DNA of 64,000 bases from Centrapalus pauciflorus (GCA_020465985.1 JAANYP010004846.1:70805-134804); one strand, 5' to 3'. Counted from the first letter of the stretch, positions 23,218 to 39,499 are shown. The notes: a model not told the origin generated them from the letters alone. A program made the numbers and translations.

Positions 23218-24647
23218 TTTAACATCCGACATTAAACTAGGTTAGCAACTACGACCTAATCAGTGTTTATTAGAAATTTATAACCTAATAAATGGTCATT
23301 AGAAATTAATCAAGGTGATTCACAATGTCCATGAGGAAATTCAACTCAATTGGAATCAATTTCATCGGTGCGATGAATCGGCAAATCAATTAATCTGATC
23401 GATTTACGATATGATGGATTAATTCAACTAAGTACATAATTAAATTATGATTAGTGACACTCATCATACACTAATACAATTACTTAACATTAATTATGCA
23501 AGACTAAAACAATTCATTAAAACAATGCATCCAAAAGTATTTATGAAATTACATTAAAAGGGAGATACAAGAATACATTCTAAATACTTTTATACAAAAA
23601 ATAAAAACCAAAATACATCATTTTTATACCATAAAAATCAGCCAACACAAAAGGAGAACACACTTTTGTGTCCCCTTTGACTTTCATTAAAAATATTGAA
23701 AAGAATTCCTCACTTTTTCTACTTTTCCAATATGTTGGTAAAGTGTTAAACACCACCTTTTCTTTCATCATTTGCAAGACCAATTCTCTTCTATAAATAG
23801 AGGACTCATTTCTCATTTCATTCACACCTTGAAAGATCAAAATCCTCTCATCTTTTCTCTAAAAAAAATAGGCCAAGAGCAACCAAGAACACCAAAGTTG
23901 CATCTTTTTGTTTCTTCAAGTTCTTCAAGTGTTTCTTTGGTGCAACAATTCAAGAACTCAACTCCTACTCATTTGCATTCTTTTAATAAATAAAAGTAAG
24001 TAAAAACCATCTTATTACTTCTTTTATTTAAGTTGTTACAAGTCTTGCATAATGTAAATAATCACCAACAACAACAAGTTTCATTAAAACTCAAGTTTAT
24101 AAATAACTAGTTTTGTTTTAAAGTTTGTTTCTTCAAATGTGTTTATAAATATATAAACACATAATGTAAGCTTAAATATTATGAAAATAAATTATATAAA
24201 TGTATTTCATAACCTTTTATACAAGTAGTCTTTGAATAAACAACAAGAATCACTAGTTATTTCAAGTTTATAAACTACGGATTTTCGGCAGAAAATTTAC
24301 ATCGACTTTGAAAAATCATAACTAATTCATAACTTAACGAAATGAGTTAATTCTTGTCACAAAAGTTAGATTTAACTAAAAATCTGGAAGTTTTCATAAT
24401 TTATTTTGGAGTTTAAGACCCCCATAAATTATTTGGGAAACCGAAAGTTTGACAGCTCAAAAATGGCCAACATAGGGTTTTCAACAAGCTTTTTCCCCAA
24501 CCTAAACATCTCAAAAAAAGGCCGTTCTTGACTTTGAAAATTTTTTTGTATATTGTAGTTTAATGTCCAAGAAAACCAAAGCCTAAAATGTTTTGGAGCT
24601 TAGTCAAAAACAGCCTCAAAGTAGGCCGAAAAACCTTCGAAAAGCTG

Positions 24648-24727
<80 letters not shown>

Positions 24728-25672
24728 TGACGTTTTAAGTAGGTTTTATTTATAAACTTGTAATGTTGGATGATTTAAAACATAACAACATTTATACATA
24801 CATATTATCATATATGGGAGTTATTAAATCCCTTATATCATTTAGGACTTGGCGCGTCCGGTTTCATCACTCATCAACAACGTAAATCGTCGTTTTTACG
24901 ATCATTTTGCCATCAACATGCGGTGAGTCTTCATAGCCCCTATTTTCACTATCTATTTGGGTGGAAATACATGCACTGTTTTCATATGGACATCAAAACT
25001 GTTTATTTCTTATATGTATTACATGTTTGGATCCATCAGCCCTCAAATCATGAACCGTTAATTGCATTTATTTGTAAGCGCGAATATATTGTGGATAAAT
25101 CTATCGGGAGTCATGTCCCCCATTCGGGTTAGTTCGGCTCGGCTAACAGCGGGTGCATATATATTCAACACACGGTAATACGTATGAGAATACTGCACAG
25201 GGCAAACTCATTTAATTAAGCTTCGGTTGCATGATGGTTTATGTAATACATACACGGAATTTATGCTTTATAAATTCAACTCATCTAATAATGTCCATAC
25301 AACTGGTCTTTTCGCGTAAACCTATGAGCTCACCAACAATTAGTTGACGTATTTTAGCATGTATTTTCAGGAATTTAAGGCAAGTGTGCCTTCAGATGTA
25401 TTTTTCAAGCTTCCGCACCTAAGGAGTCGCATGCATTTTTGAAACTACCGGAGATTTAGCTACATTATTTTGAATACTTTAATTATGTACTTAAATCTCT
25501 GTATTGCGCGAACTTCTTTTTCTTCGTATCAGGCTATGTATAACCTTACTATATTTTAAAGTCTTATCGATTTATTTTTGAAAACGTCAATATAGTGGTC
25601 ATTCGTTATGATTATGGTTACGCTTCCGCACTTGTCACGCCTCGTTACCAACCGGGGTAGCAGGGTGTGAAA
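23218..25672 (+). repeat. 3' LTR of G-A
   Basis: Starts TTTAACATCCG, where the second base of the usual TG is changed. It ends gtgtgaaa, where the terminal CA has become AA. The TATA box is at 23791-23800. A (TA)n tract at about 24655-24722 corresponds to the 12-bp tract of the 5' LTR. The TSD ccttc follows. Confidence 0.88.
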
Positions 25673-25677
25673 CCTTC

Positions 25678-26445
25678 AATAAAACTTATGTGAGTGAAGG
25701 CGAACACTGAGGTACAGGCGGTGCCCAGCTTAACCCGATTTCATATTTGTTCTATTAATGTGCATAATTTATTGATATCTGCTCATTATTCTGCATATTA
25801 TGCTACAAGCATTGTTTGAGTGTTTCTTTGTGCATTTCATAAGCATTTTACATTATAGCAAGCAATTTTGATTTACACCACTATCCCCAAGCATTATGCG
25901 GGTAGCTAGCCCCGCATCATAGATTGATCATCTGTCAGCGGTAACCCTAGTGGTGACATCTCCTTTTCAGCGTGAAATGTCTCAATTGTGTAAGCATTCA
26001 TTATGGGTATAAGCTTTACAAGCAAGCAAGACAATTGAGCAGCCTTTACAGGCACAATTTTCTTATCCACATATCTTACATGTATCATGAATTTCTGTTA
26101 ACTCGCAAAGCAATTAGCTTACAGTTGCTTTTCATAATTTTACAGGCCAAGGTAAAGAGCAAGTTGGACCGTCCGTTTAGGTCTACTATTTGATAAACCC
26201 AGAGAAGTTAGCTCACTATTCAGCTTGTGGTATAGTATTGAGCTTCTTTGGGATCTGGGTAGCTGCTTTATTTGTATTGTGATGTTTTAGCAACTTAGCA
26301 ATGAACCTTGTAGCACGTGTAGTGCATGACTGTATTGTAATACTTTATTTAGTTCTTATGCAAGCTTTAGCCTTAATTATGATTATGGCGGTTGTTATTT
26401 ATTCCTAGGATTATGCTAGCATGTGATTAAAGCAAGGATGTGACA
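25678..26445 (+). repeat. X 3' LTR, part 3 of 3 (end)
   Basis: Continues part 2 after the G-A TSD and ends gattaaagcaaggatgtgaca. It contains the second arm of an inverted repeat (catgaatttctgttaactc, about 26081-26106). The last 340 bp match the retained 5' LTR end at 4575-4913. Confidence 0.8.
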
Positions 26446-28191
26446 TATACACCTTTCTTCCTTTGTGCACACAACACAACTTTGCCTTGGGAATCCAGTA
26501 TGTACCCTAAGTGCTCATCATAGTTAATCTTGTAGCCAGCATCACACAGTTGACTGATGCTTACAAGATTGTGTTTTAGCCCAGACACATAAGCTACTCT
26601 TTTGAATATAGCAGCACCAGCTTGAAGGGTTCCATATCCTTCAGTGGATCCCTGAACATTGTCACCAAAGGTGACTTTTGGCCCGTTTTCAGGTCTAAGA
26701 TCACTCAGTAGGTCCTTGCAACCTGTCATGTGGCCTGAGTAGCCGCTTTCCAGGTATCAAACCTGGGATGGTTGTTTAACCTGCAGAGTGTCATGGGAAA
26801 TATTAGTTATTTTTAGGGGAACTCATCATAAGGATGAGTTCTCCTTCTTCATCAACATTTGTTGATGTTAGATCAACACTAATATATCCTATTTGGATTG
26901 TATAAGCTTGGATACTATCCTCATTGACCATGTTACTTCCAACACTGCTGGGTTTTGCAATGTTGGAACTAGCAGTGTCAGCAGGCCTCATGTACTCAGT
27001 TTCAGGACAGTCTTAAGCCATATGTGTCTTCTTTCCACATTTATAGCATTTTCTCTTTTTAGAATTTTTGGAAGAAGTACTTCCAGAAACACATTCTGGA
27101 ATATTTTTGTTGAACTTCTCAGCAGGTTTAGCAAACTTATTACTATTTTTAGAATAATCAACAGTTTGAGTGGAAGGCACAATTGCAACAGCTTTACCTG
27201 TATCCTCTTTTCTCTTAATAGGAGGGCAGAGATCAAATATAGGAAGTTTGATTGGCCTTTAACCTTCCACAAGTTTGCGAAACTTATTCCCAACTTTCTC
27301 AGGTTGAGCAATGGCTTTGCCTATGCCCTTACTGAGATGTGATGAATGTTGCCTATCAACATAATCACTTATTTTGGTTTTGAAAGACTTACCTTCATTT
27401 ATAACCAGTTTTCCACTATGACTTAAAAACTTCTTTGAAATCAGATCAGATTTACTTTCAGCATGAGACTTAACCCTGTTGAAAGCAGGCTGCTTACCTT
27501 TCGAAAACTTTTTCTCAAAATTCTCAGCATCAAAAGAATTAATAGGTTTACCATCAACTTTAGATCCAGAACCTGTGTTGTTGACAGATCTAGTGTCCAA
27601 AGCTGCAGTTTGAACTTGTTTTCCTTTCTTTTGCTTATGTGACCCAATTGAGCACTTAGCAGACTGATTTGATGGAGAACGCATTCCGTCATCAGTTTTT
27701 AGAACTTTTTCACACGAGCTGTCAGTGTTTTGAGGCCTGACAAACCTATTTCTTGAGACTAGCGTTCCATTTACTCTCTAAATGAAAGTACTTGGAAGCT
27801 CACCAAGAGTGGATAAGTCTTTTTCCAGATTATTTATCTCAACAATTGAAGCTGCTATATCAAGATTCCCTCCAAGAAAGGCTTGGATTTGAGCAGGGAT
27901 CTGTTGACTGATACAATGATTGACTTTTGTGCAGATTGGCACCAAGAGTCAACAATCTTTTGAAGCTTGGCATGCTTTGTGTCTGTTTCTCTCTCTTCTT
28001 CTAATAAAATGGAATTTGATATGTTTTAATTCATCAAGTTCAGTTTCCAACTTATGGAAGCTATCCAGTTTACTAGTTTTTATTTCAAGATCAGTTTTTA
28101 GCTATGACATCTCAGACAACAAAGCATTATGCTTCTCAATGCAGCTTTTAAATTAACAAGTAAATATTCAAACATTTTAACTTTTTCATCA
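26446..28191 (-). pseudogene. SIRE-B gag C-terminus and protease start (copy 1)
   Basis: Ty1/copia remnant on the minus strand. 28191-27690 reads as a charged, helix-rich gag extension, with stops. 27684-27259 is a Lys/Ser-rich linker. Near 27015-27060 lies a CCHC knuckle CYKCGKKTHMA with a TAA where the next residue should be. 26991-26803 is a linker. Near 26740-26770 the protease reads ESGYSGHMTGCKDLLSD, so the catalytic Asp has become Glu and the preceding Trp codon is a stop. 26729-26446 continues VTFGDNVQGSTEGYGTL and LVSISQLCDAGY. The piece ends at the X LTR on one side and the G-B LTR on the other. Confidence 0.82.
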
Positions 28192-29143
28192 TGTAACATC
28201 CGGTACTAAACAAGGTTAGCAACTATGACCTAATCGGTATTTAATAGCCAATTATGACCTAATCAATGGTCATTAGCAATTAATCAAAGTGATTAACAAT
28301 GTTCATTAGAAAATTCAACTCAATTAGAATCAAATTCATCGGTGCGATGAATCCGGAAATCAATTAATCCGATCGATTTACGATATGAAGGATTAATTCA
28401 ACTAAGTACATAATTAAATTATGATTAGTAACACTAATCATACACTAATATAATTAATTAACATTAATTATGCAAGACTAAAACAAATCATTAAAACAAT
28501 GCATCCAAAAGTATTTATGAATTTACAAGAAAGGGGAAATACAAGAATACATTTCTAAATACTTTTATACAAAAAAAAAACAATACACTAAAGTACATGT
28601 ATATGGTCGGCCCCTAGGTTGTACAACTTAGGGTTTGACTTCATATATTTTATTACAAAAACCATTCTACTTTAAACACCATCATTTTGTTTAGAAGTGC
28701 ACACAACCTTCATCTTCCATGCCTTTCATAATTGCAAGAACTTTTCTTCATCTATAAATAGAGATCAAACCCATTCATTTTATTCACACAAAAATCTCCT
28801 TCTTTCATTCTTCATATCCGGCCACACACTCACACATAGTGCACACATCATTTTTTTCAAAGTGTTCTTCAAGTCTTCAAGTCTTCTTGGTGCATCAATT
28901 CAAGATCCAACTTCTACTAGTTTGCATCTTTCTAACACTTCAAAGTAAGTAAATACTAGCTTATTACATCTTATATTTATGTTTTTATAAGTCTTGCATA
29001 CTATATATAGTCACCAACAACAACAAGTTACATAAAAACTCAAGTTTATATGTCATTAGCTTTTGGTTTTAAGTTGTTTTCTTCAAATGTGTTTATAAAT
29101 ATATAAACACATCATGAAAGAGTAAATATTATGAAAAACAAGT

Positions 29144-29191
<48 letters not shown>

Positions 29192-29658
29192 TTATAACTT
29201 TTATACAAATAGTCTTTGAATAAACAACAAGAATCACTAGGTATTTCAAGTTTATGAACTACGGATTTTCGGCAGAAAATTTGCATCTACTTTGAAAAAT
29301 CATAACTAATTCATAACTTATCGAAATGAGTTGATTCTTGTCTCAAAAGATATACCTATGTCTTAACTAAAAATCTGGAAGTTTTCATAATTTATTATGG
29401 AGTTTAAGACCCCCAGAAATTATTTGGGAACTCGAAAGTTTGACAGCTCAAAAATGGCCAACATAGGGTTTTTAACAAGCTTTTTCCCCAACCTAAACAC
29501 CTCGAAAATGACCGTTCTTGACTTTATGAAATCTTTGTACATAGTAGTTTAATGTCCAATAAAACCAAAGCCTAAATCGTTTTGAATGTTGGTCAAAAAC
29601 TGCCTCAAAGTAGGCCGAAAAACCTTCGAAAAGCTGGAAATATATATATATATATATA

Positions 29659-30076
29659 GATTCAGGTTCAAAAAGGTACCTCTCGAGATCAAGTGCACCC
29701 GAAGGTACCAACCTTAAAAAACTTTTTTTTAATTTTTTTTCTCATAACCATGTTTAAATTAATGTTATACACATGATATATGAATTTCACATACATTCAC
29801 ACTTTCTGTGTCCTTAAAAATTATGTGAATGCTCAATGCATATTTATGTGAATGGTCATCCATGTGAATGGTCATTTCACACCATGTGAATGGTGTGAAT
29901 GACCATTCACATTATCTTTTTTTACCATTCACAAGATTTATGATGTTGCTCCTTTTGAAAAAAAGTCTTATAATGTTTTCTTATACATGTCTATTCAAAA
30001 AAAATATATGTGAATGATCATTCACATTAGGGTACGCTGGGTACGCTGGAATCTCATAGGTACGCTGATGAACCTG

Positions 30077-30080
<4 letters not shown>
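29659..30080. mobile_element. MITE-like element inserted in a (TA)n tract (copy 1)
   Basis: About 420 bp, absent from the G-B 3' LTR and the G-A LTRs at the same place. The ends are imperfect inverted repeats: left attcaggttcaaaaaggtacc; the right end reversed reads aatcaggttcatcagcgtacc. Both sides are pure ta repeats, so the target is the microsatellite itself. Inside, tgtgaatggtcat and atgaccattcaca form nested inverted repeats near 29850-29925. The word ggtacgctg occurs three times at about 30031-30067. No coding capacity. Confidence 0.65.

Positions 30081-30148
<68 letters not shown>
30081..30148. repeat. (TA)n microsatellite beside the MITE
   Basis: Right-hand half of the ta tract split by the MITE-like element. 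The left half is 29639-29658. Confidence 0.9.
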
Positions 30149-30152
<4 letters not shown>

Positions 30153-30348
30153 TGACGTTTTAAGTGAGTTTTATTTATAAACTTGTAATGTTGGGTGATT
30201 TAAGACATAAAAACCTACATATATACATATTATCATATATGAGAGTTATTAAGTCCCTATTATCATTTAGGACTCAATTGAACACATCCGGTGCATCACC
30301 CATCAATTTACGCTAATTTGCATTTTACGTCAATGTTTGCCATCACAA

Positions 30349-32509
30349 TCTACTCACGAAACAAGGAGGAGCACGAGCAAACACTTAAGCCTGATTCTAG
30401 AGCTGTTGAAGAAAGAACAACTATATGCCAAGCTTTCTAAGTTTGACTTTTGGCTAAGATAGGTAAGATTTCTCGGGCACGTGATCAATAGTAAAGGGAT
30501 CCAAGTCGACCCCACAAAGATCGAGGCTATCATGAATTGGTCAACCCTTAGAATCCCCATAGAGATACGACAGTCCTTAAGACTTGCCACTTATTATAGG
30601 CAACTATCAAAAATTTCTCAAAGATCACCGAAGCTCTAACAAAACTGACCGGAAAAGACATTAAGTATGATTGGGGCGAGGATCAGGAGACATCATATCC
30701 GTTATTAAAGCACAACCTGTGCAGCGCGCTTATTTTATCCAAGAGAAGCAAGAAATTTGTAGATTACTGTGACGCTTCACACAATGGGTTGATATAGAAA
30801 GATAGGATCATAGCTTATACTTTATGAAAACTTAAGGTTCACTAGGTGAATTACACAACACATGATCTAGATCTTGGAGCAGTACTTTTATCCTTAAGAC
30901 TTGAAGACATTAGTTGTACGGTAAGAAGTGTACTACACTCACAGACCATAAGAGCCTCCAACACATCTTGAACCAGAAAGAGTCAAACATGAGGTAACAT
31001 CGTTGATAGAGCTAATAAGTGATTGCAACTGTGAAATTCGTTATCACCTGAGGAAAACTAATGTGGTTGCAGACGCTCAGAGCCGTAGGGAATGAGCTAA
31101 GCCGTTAAGAGTACAAACCCAAGTTATAACCATTCAACCAAACCTTCCTTCCTTAGTTTAGGATGCACAAGTAGATGTTGTTAAGGAGGAAAATATGAAA
31201 AATGAAGCCCTGCACGGAATGGATAAATAGTTTGGGATAAGGGCTAATAAAAGTCGATATTTCATGAATAGAATCTCATTACTCTGTTTGGTGGAATAAG
31301 AAAGCTGGCTATGGATGAAGGACACAAATCAAGATATGCCGTTCACCCCGGATCAATAAAATGTATCATGACCTCAAGGAGCTATACGGGTGGCCTAACA
31401 TGAAGGCTGACATTGCCACATATGTCAACAAATTCCTAACATTCTCCAAAGTTAAGACAAACATCAGAAACCATTTGAGTAATAGTTGACCGCCTAACAA
31501 ACTCTGCACATTCCTACCAATCAAGGAGAACAACAGAATGAATAAGCTAGTCCAAACGTACCTCAAGGAAGTCGTCTCCGGACACGGAGGGCCTATTATA
31601 ATCATTTCGGATACGAATAGCAGATCTACATCTAGGTTTTTGGCAATTATTACAGCAAACTTTGGATACAAACTTGGACATGAGTACCACATATCACCCT
31701 CATACCAATGGTCAGAATAATAGAACGATCCAAACCCTAGAACATACATTAAGAGCCTGTGTAATGGATACTCATTTGCCTTAGTGGAATTATCGTACTA
31801 CAAATAGCTATCACCCGAGTATTAAAGCTGCTCCGTTTGAGGCCCTCTACGGGCGAAAGTGTCGATCTCCGATTTATTGGGAAGAAGTAGGAAATAGCCA
31901 AATCACTGGCCCTAAGATCATTCACGAAACTACCGAAAAGATAGTACAGATGCGGAACTGACTAAAAGTTGCCCGCAGTTGTCAGAAAGTTATGCAAATG
32001 TAGGGAGAAAATTCCTTGAGTTCTAATTAGGAGAACGAGTACCAATGAAAGTCTCGCCATGGAAGGGTGTGATACGATTAGGAAAATAAGGAAAAACTAA
32101 ACCCTCGATACATTGGCAATGTAAAGTCTTAAAGGGAATTGGACTCGTAGCTTACCGTTTAGAGTTACCACCAGAGCTTAGCAGCATGCACAATACCTTC
32201 CATGTATCGAATATGAAGAAGTGTTTGTTAGAGGAGACACTTGTTACCCCCCTTGGAAGAGATCCAGCTAACTGATAAACTTCGCTTCATCAAAGAGTCG
32301 GTTGAAATCATGGACCGTAAGGTCAAAGGATTGAAGCATAGTTGTATACCCATCCTCAAGGTCATATGGAATTTTAGACATGGACCGAAATTCACTAGGG
32401 CATGCAAAGGCCATTTTAACAAAAGATAACCTCACCTAATCCTAAGTAACAAAACCTCTGAGGAAACAAGACAAAATTTCGGGACGAAATTCCCTTTACA
32501 GGGGGAGAC
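30349..32509 (+). pseudogene. G-A pol 3' half, duplicated copy (RT end to chromodomain)
   Basis: Same remnants as 21057-23217 and the same stop pattern: integrase IIIISDTNSRSTSRF near 31592-31637, barrel near 32045-32210, chromodomain-like tail 32241-32490. It has no start, no RT catalytic box and no LTR upstream, because it begins at the duplication breakpoint. Confidence 0.85.
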
Positions 32510-35004
<2,495 letters not shown>

Positions 35005-35009
35005 CCTTC

Positions 35010-35777
35010 AATAAAACTTATGTGAGTGAAGGCGAACACTGAGGTACAGGCGGTGCCCAGCTTAACCCGATTTCATATTTGTTCTATTAATGTGCATAAT
35101 TTATTGATATCTGCTCATTATTCTGCATATTATGCTACAAGCATTGTTTGAGTGTTTCTTTGTGCATTTCATAAGCATTTTACATTATAGCAAGCAATTT
35201 TGATTCACACCACTATCCCCAAGCATTATGCGGGTAGCTAGCCCCGCATCATAGATTGATCATCTGTCAGCGGTAACCCTAGTGGTGACATCTCCTTTTC
35301 AGCGTGAAATGTCTCAATTGTGTAAGCATTCATTATGGGTATAAGCTTTACAAGCAAGCAAGACAATTGAGCAGCCTTTACAGGCACAATTTTCTTATCC
35401 ACATATCTTACATGTATCATGAATTTCTGTTAACTCGCAAAGCAATTAGCTTACAGTTGCTTTTCATAATTTTACAGGCCAAGGTAAAGAGCAAGTTGGA
35501 CCGTCCGTTTAGGTCTACTATTTGATAAACCCAGAGAAGTTAGCTCACTATTCAGCTTGTGGTATAGTATTGAGCTTCTTTGGGATCTGGGTAGCTGCTT
35601 TATTTGTATTGTGATGTTTTAGCAACTTAGCAATGAACCTTGTAGCACGTGTAGTGCATGACTGTATTGTAATACTTTATTTAGTTCTTATGCAAGCTTT
35701 AGCCTTAATTATGATTATGGCGGTTGTTATTTATTCCTAGGATTATGCTAGCATGTGATTAAAGCAAGGATGTGACA
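35010..35777 (+). repeat. X LTR tail, duplicated copy
   Basis: Copy of 25678-26445 ending aaggatgtgaca, followed by the same SIRE-B junction (tatacaccttt). Confidence 0.88.
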
Positions 35778-37523
35778 TATACACCTTTCTTCCTTTGTGC
35801 ACACAACACAACTTTGCCTTGGGAATCCAGTATGTACCCTAAGTGCTCATCATAGTTAATCTTGTAGCCAGCATCACACAGTTGACTGATGCTTACAAGA
35901 TTGTGTTTTAGCCCAGACACATAAGCTACTCTTTTGAATATAGCAGCACCAGCTTGAAGGGTTCCATATCCTTCAGTGGATCCCTGAACATTGTCACCAA
36001 AGGTGACTTTTGGCCCGTTTTCAGGTCTAAGATCACTCAGTAGGTCCTTGCAACCTGTCATGTGGCCTGAGTAGCCGCTTTCCAGGTATCAAACCTGGGA
36101 TGGTTGTTTAACCTGCAGAGTGTCATGGGAAATATTAGTTATTTTTAGGGGAACTCATCATAAGGATGAGTTCTCCTTCTTCATCAACATTTGTTGATGT
36201 TAGATCAACACTAATATATCCTATTTGGATTGTATAAGCTTGGATACTATCCTCATTGACCATGTTACTTCCAACACTGCTGGGTTTTGCAATGTTGGAA
36301 CTAGCAGTGTCAGCAGGCCTCATGTACTCAGTTTCAGGACAGTCTTAAGCCATATGTGTCTTCTTTCCACATTTATAGCATTTTCTCTTTTTAGAATTTT
36401 TGGAAGAAGTACTTCCAGAAACACATTCTGGAATATTTTTGTTGAACTTCTCAGCAGGTTTAGCAAACTTATTACTATTTTTAGAATAATCAACAGTTTG
36501 AGTGGAAGGCACAATTGCAACAGCTTTACCTGTATCCTCTTTTCTCTTAATAGGAGGGCAGAGATCAAATATAGGAAGTTTGATTGGCCTTTAACCTTCC
36601 ACAAGTTTGCGAAACTTATTCCCAACTTTCTCAGGTTGAGCAATGGCTTTGCCTATGCCCTTACTGAGATGTGATGAATGTTGCCTATCAACATAATCAC
36701 TTATTTTGGTTTTGAAAGACTTACCTTCATTTATAACCAGTTTTCCACTATGACTTAAAAACTTCTTTGAAATCAGATCAGATTTACTTTCAGCATGAGA
36801 CTTAACCCTGTTGAAAGCAGGCTGCTTACCTTTCGAAAACTTTTTCTCAAAATTCTCAGCATCAAAAGAATTAATAGGTTTACCATCAACTTTAGATCCA
36901 GAACCTGTGTTGTTGACAGATCTAGTGTCCAAAGCTGCAGTTTGAACTTGTTTTCCTTTCTTTTGCTTATGTGACCCAATTGAGCACTTAGCAGACTGAT
37001 TTGATGGAGAACGCATTCCGTCATCAGTTTTTAGAACTTTTTCACACGAGCTGTCAGTGTTTTGAGGCCTGACAAACCTATTTCTTGAGACTAGCGTTCC
37101 ATTTACTCTCTAAATGAAAGTACTTGGAAGCTCACCAAGAGTGGATAAGTCTTTTTCCAGATTATTTATCTCAACAATTGAAGCTGCTATATCAAGATTC
37201 CCTCCAAGAAAGGCTTGGATTTGAGCAGGGATCTGTTGACTGATACAATGATTGACTTTTGTGCAGATTGGCACCAAGAGTCAACAATCTTTTGAAGCTT
37301 GGCATGCTTTGTGTCTGTTTCTCTCTCTTCTTCTAATAAAATGGAATTTGATATGTTTTAATTCATCAAGTTCAGTTTCCAACTTATGGAAGCTATCCAG
37401 TTTACTAGTTTTTATTTCAAGATCAGTTTTTAGCTATGACATCTCAGACAACAAAGCATTATGCTTCTCAATGCAGCTTTTAAATTAACAAGTAAATATT
37501 CAAACATTTTAACTTTTTCATCA
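35778..37523 (-). pseudogene. SIRE-B gag/protease remnant, duplicated copy
   Basis: Copy of 26446-28191 with the same lesions: a stop inside the knuckle, Asp to Glu in the protease, and a stop in place of the preceding Trp. Shared lesions show the decay came before the duplication. Confidence 0.85.
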
Positions 37524-38474
37524 TGTAACATCCGGTACTAAACAAGGTTAGCAACTATGACCTAATCGGTATTTAATAGCCGATTATGACCTAATCAATG
37601 GTCATTAGCAATTAATCAAAGTGATTAACAATGTTCATTAGAAAATTCAACTCAATTAGAATCAAATTCATCGGTGCGATGAATCCGGAAATCAATTAAT
37701 CCGATCGATTTACGATATGAAGGATTAATTCAACTAAGTACATAATTAAATTATGATTAGTAACACTAATCATACACTAATATAATTAATTAACATTAAT
37801 TATGCAAGACTAAAACAAATCATTAAAACAATGCATCCAAAAGTATTTATGAATTTACAAGAAAGGGGAAATACAAGAATACATTTCTAAATACTTTTAT
37901 ACAAAAAAAAACAATACACTAAAATACATGTATATGGTCGGCCCCTAGGTTGTACAACTTAGGGTTTGACTTCATATATTTTATTACAAAAACCATTCTA
38001 CTTTAAACACCATCATTTTGTTTAGAAGTGCACACAACCTTCATCTTCCATGCCTTTCATAATTGCAAGAACTTTTCTTCATCTATAAATAGAGATCAAA
38101 CCCATTCATTTTATTCACACAAAAATCTCCTTCTTTCATTCTTCATATCCGGCCACACACTCACACATAGTGCACACATCATTTTTTTCAAAGTGTTCTT
38201 CAAGTCTTCAAGTCTTCTTGGTGCATCAATTCAAGATCCAACTTCTACTAGTTTGCATCTTTCTAACACTTCAAAGTAAGTAAATACTAGCTTATTACAT
38301 CTTATATTTATGTTTTTATAAGTCTTGCATACTATATATAGTCACCAACAACAACAAGTTACATAAAAACTCAAGTTTATATGTCATTAGCTTTTGGTTT
38401 TAAGTTGTTTTCTTCAAATGTGTTTATAAATATATAAACACATCATGAAAGAGTAAATATTATGAAAAACAAGT

Positions 38475-38522
<48 letters not shown>

Positions 38523-38966
38523 TTATAACTTTTATACAAATAGTCTTTGAATAAACAACAAGAATCACTAGGTATTTCAAGTTTATGAACTACGGATTTT
38601 CGGCAGAAAATTTGCATCTACTTTGAAAAATCATAACTAATTCATAACTTATCGAAATGAGTTGATTCTTGTCTCAAAAGATATACCTATGTCTTAACTA
38701 AAAATCTGGAAGTTTTCATAATTTATTATGGAGTTTAAGACCCCCAGAAATTATTTGGGAACTCGAAAGTTTGACAGCTCAAAAATGGCCAACATAGGGT
38801 TTTTAACAAGCTTTTTCTCCAACCTAAACACCTCGAAAATGACCGTTCTTGACTTTATGAAATCTTTGTACATAGTAGTTTAATGTCCAATAAAACCAAA
38901 GCCTAAATCGTTTTGAAGGTTGGTCAAAAACTGCCTCAAAGTAGGCCGAAAAACCTTCGAAAAGCT

Positions 38967-39031
<65 letters not shown>

Positions 39032-39427
39032 GATTCAAAAAGGTACCTCTCGAGATCAAGTGCACCCGAAGGTACCAACCTTAAAAAACTTTTTTTTAAT
39101 TTTTTTTCTCATAACCATGTTTAAATTAATGTTATACACATGATATATGAATTTCACATACATTCACACTTTCTGTGTCCTTAAAAATTATGTGAATGCT
39201 CAATGCATATTTATGTGAATGGTCATTTCACACCATGTGAATGGTGTGAATGACCATTCACATGATCTTTTTTTACCATTCACAAGATTTATGATGTTGC
39301 TCCTTTTGAAAAAAAGTCTTATAATGTTGTCTTATACATGTCTATTCAAAAAAAATATATGTGAATGATCATTCACATTAGGGTACGCTGGGTACGCTGG
39401 AATCTCATAGGTACGCTGATGAACCTG

Positions 39428-39499
<72 letters not shown>

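Larger units (their letters stand above)
16570..25672 (+). mobile_element. Gypsy element G-A (chromovirus-like), gag deleted
   Basis: A 9.1-kb element with LTRs at 16570-18961 and 23218-25672. The target duplication is ctttc on the left and ccttc (25673-25677) on the right, with one mismatch. Removing G-A restores continuous X LTR sequence. The interior has a PBS, an upstream ORF remnant, no gag, protease traces, a mutated RT, and integrase with many stops. The right part, from 21057, is also the first half of the tandem duplication. Confidence 0.9.
4300..26445 (+). mobile_element. Gypsy element X, outer element of a nest (non-autonomous)
   Basis: Element X comprises a truncated and rearranged 5' LTR (4300-4913), a primer binding site, a broken gag and very little pol. 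Its 3' LTR is split into three parts (6993-7702, 16284-16569, 25678-26445) by elements T and G-A. It ends in gtgaca at 26445. Both outer flanks are minus-strand SIRE-B sequence, so X inserted into SIRE-B. The left end of X and the SIRE-B RT/integrase were later deleted, so no TSD can be checked. Confidence 0.7.
21057..30348. repeat. Tandem segmental duplication, copy 1 (9,292 bp)
   Basis: Covers the G-A RT end through its 3' LTR, the X LTR tail, SIRE-B gag/protease and the first 2.16 kb of the G-B LTR. Copy 2 follows immediately. The two breakpoints share only aa (cttaa|tctac and cacaa|tctac; copy 2 ends cacaa|gctcg). The offset is 9,292 up to the (TA)n at 24655 and 9,331-9,332 after it. Confidence 0.93.
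28192..30348 (+). repeat. G-B family 5' LTR, truncated first copy
   Basis: Starts TGTAACATCCGGTAC directly against SIRE-B gag sequence. TATA box at 28752-28761, (TA)n tracts at about 29150-29188 and 29639-29658, and a MITE-like insert at 29659-30080. It stops in mid-LTR at 30348, where the second copy of the duplicated block begins. Confidence 0.88.

Noticed and set aside
26893..27342. 149-residue plus-strand frame (and its copy at 36225)
   Set aside because: Antisense to the SIRE-B gag/protease remnant, which has a recognisable knuckle and protease. It shows no homology of its own.
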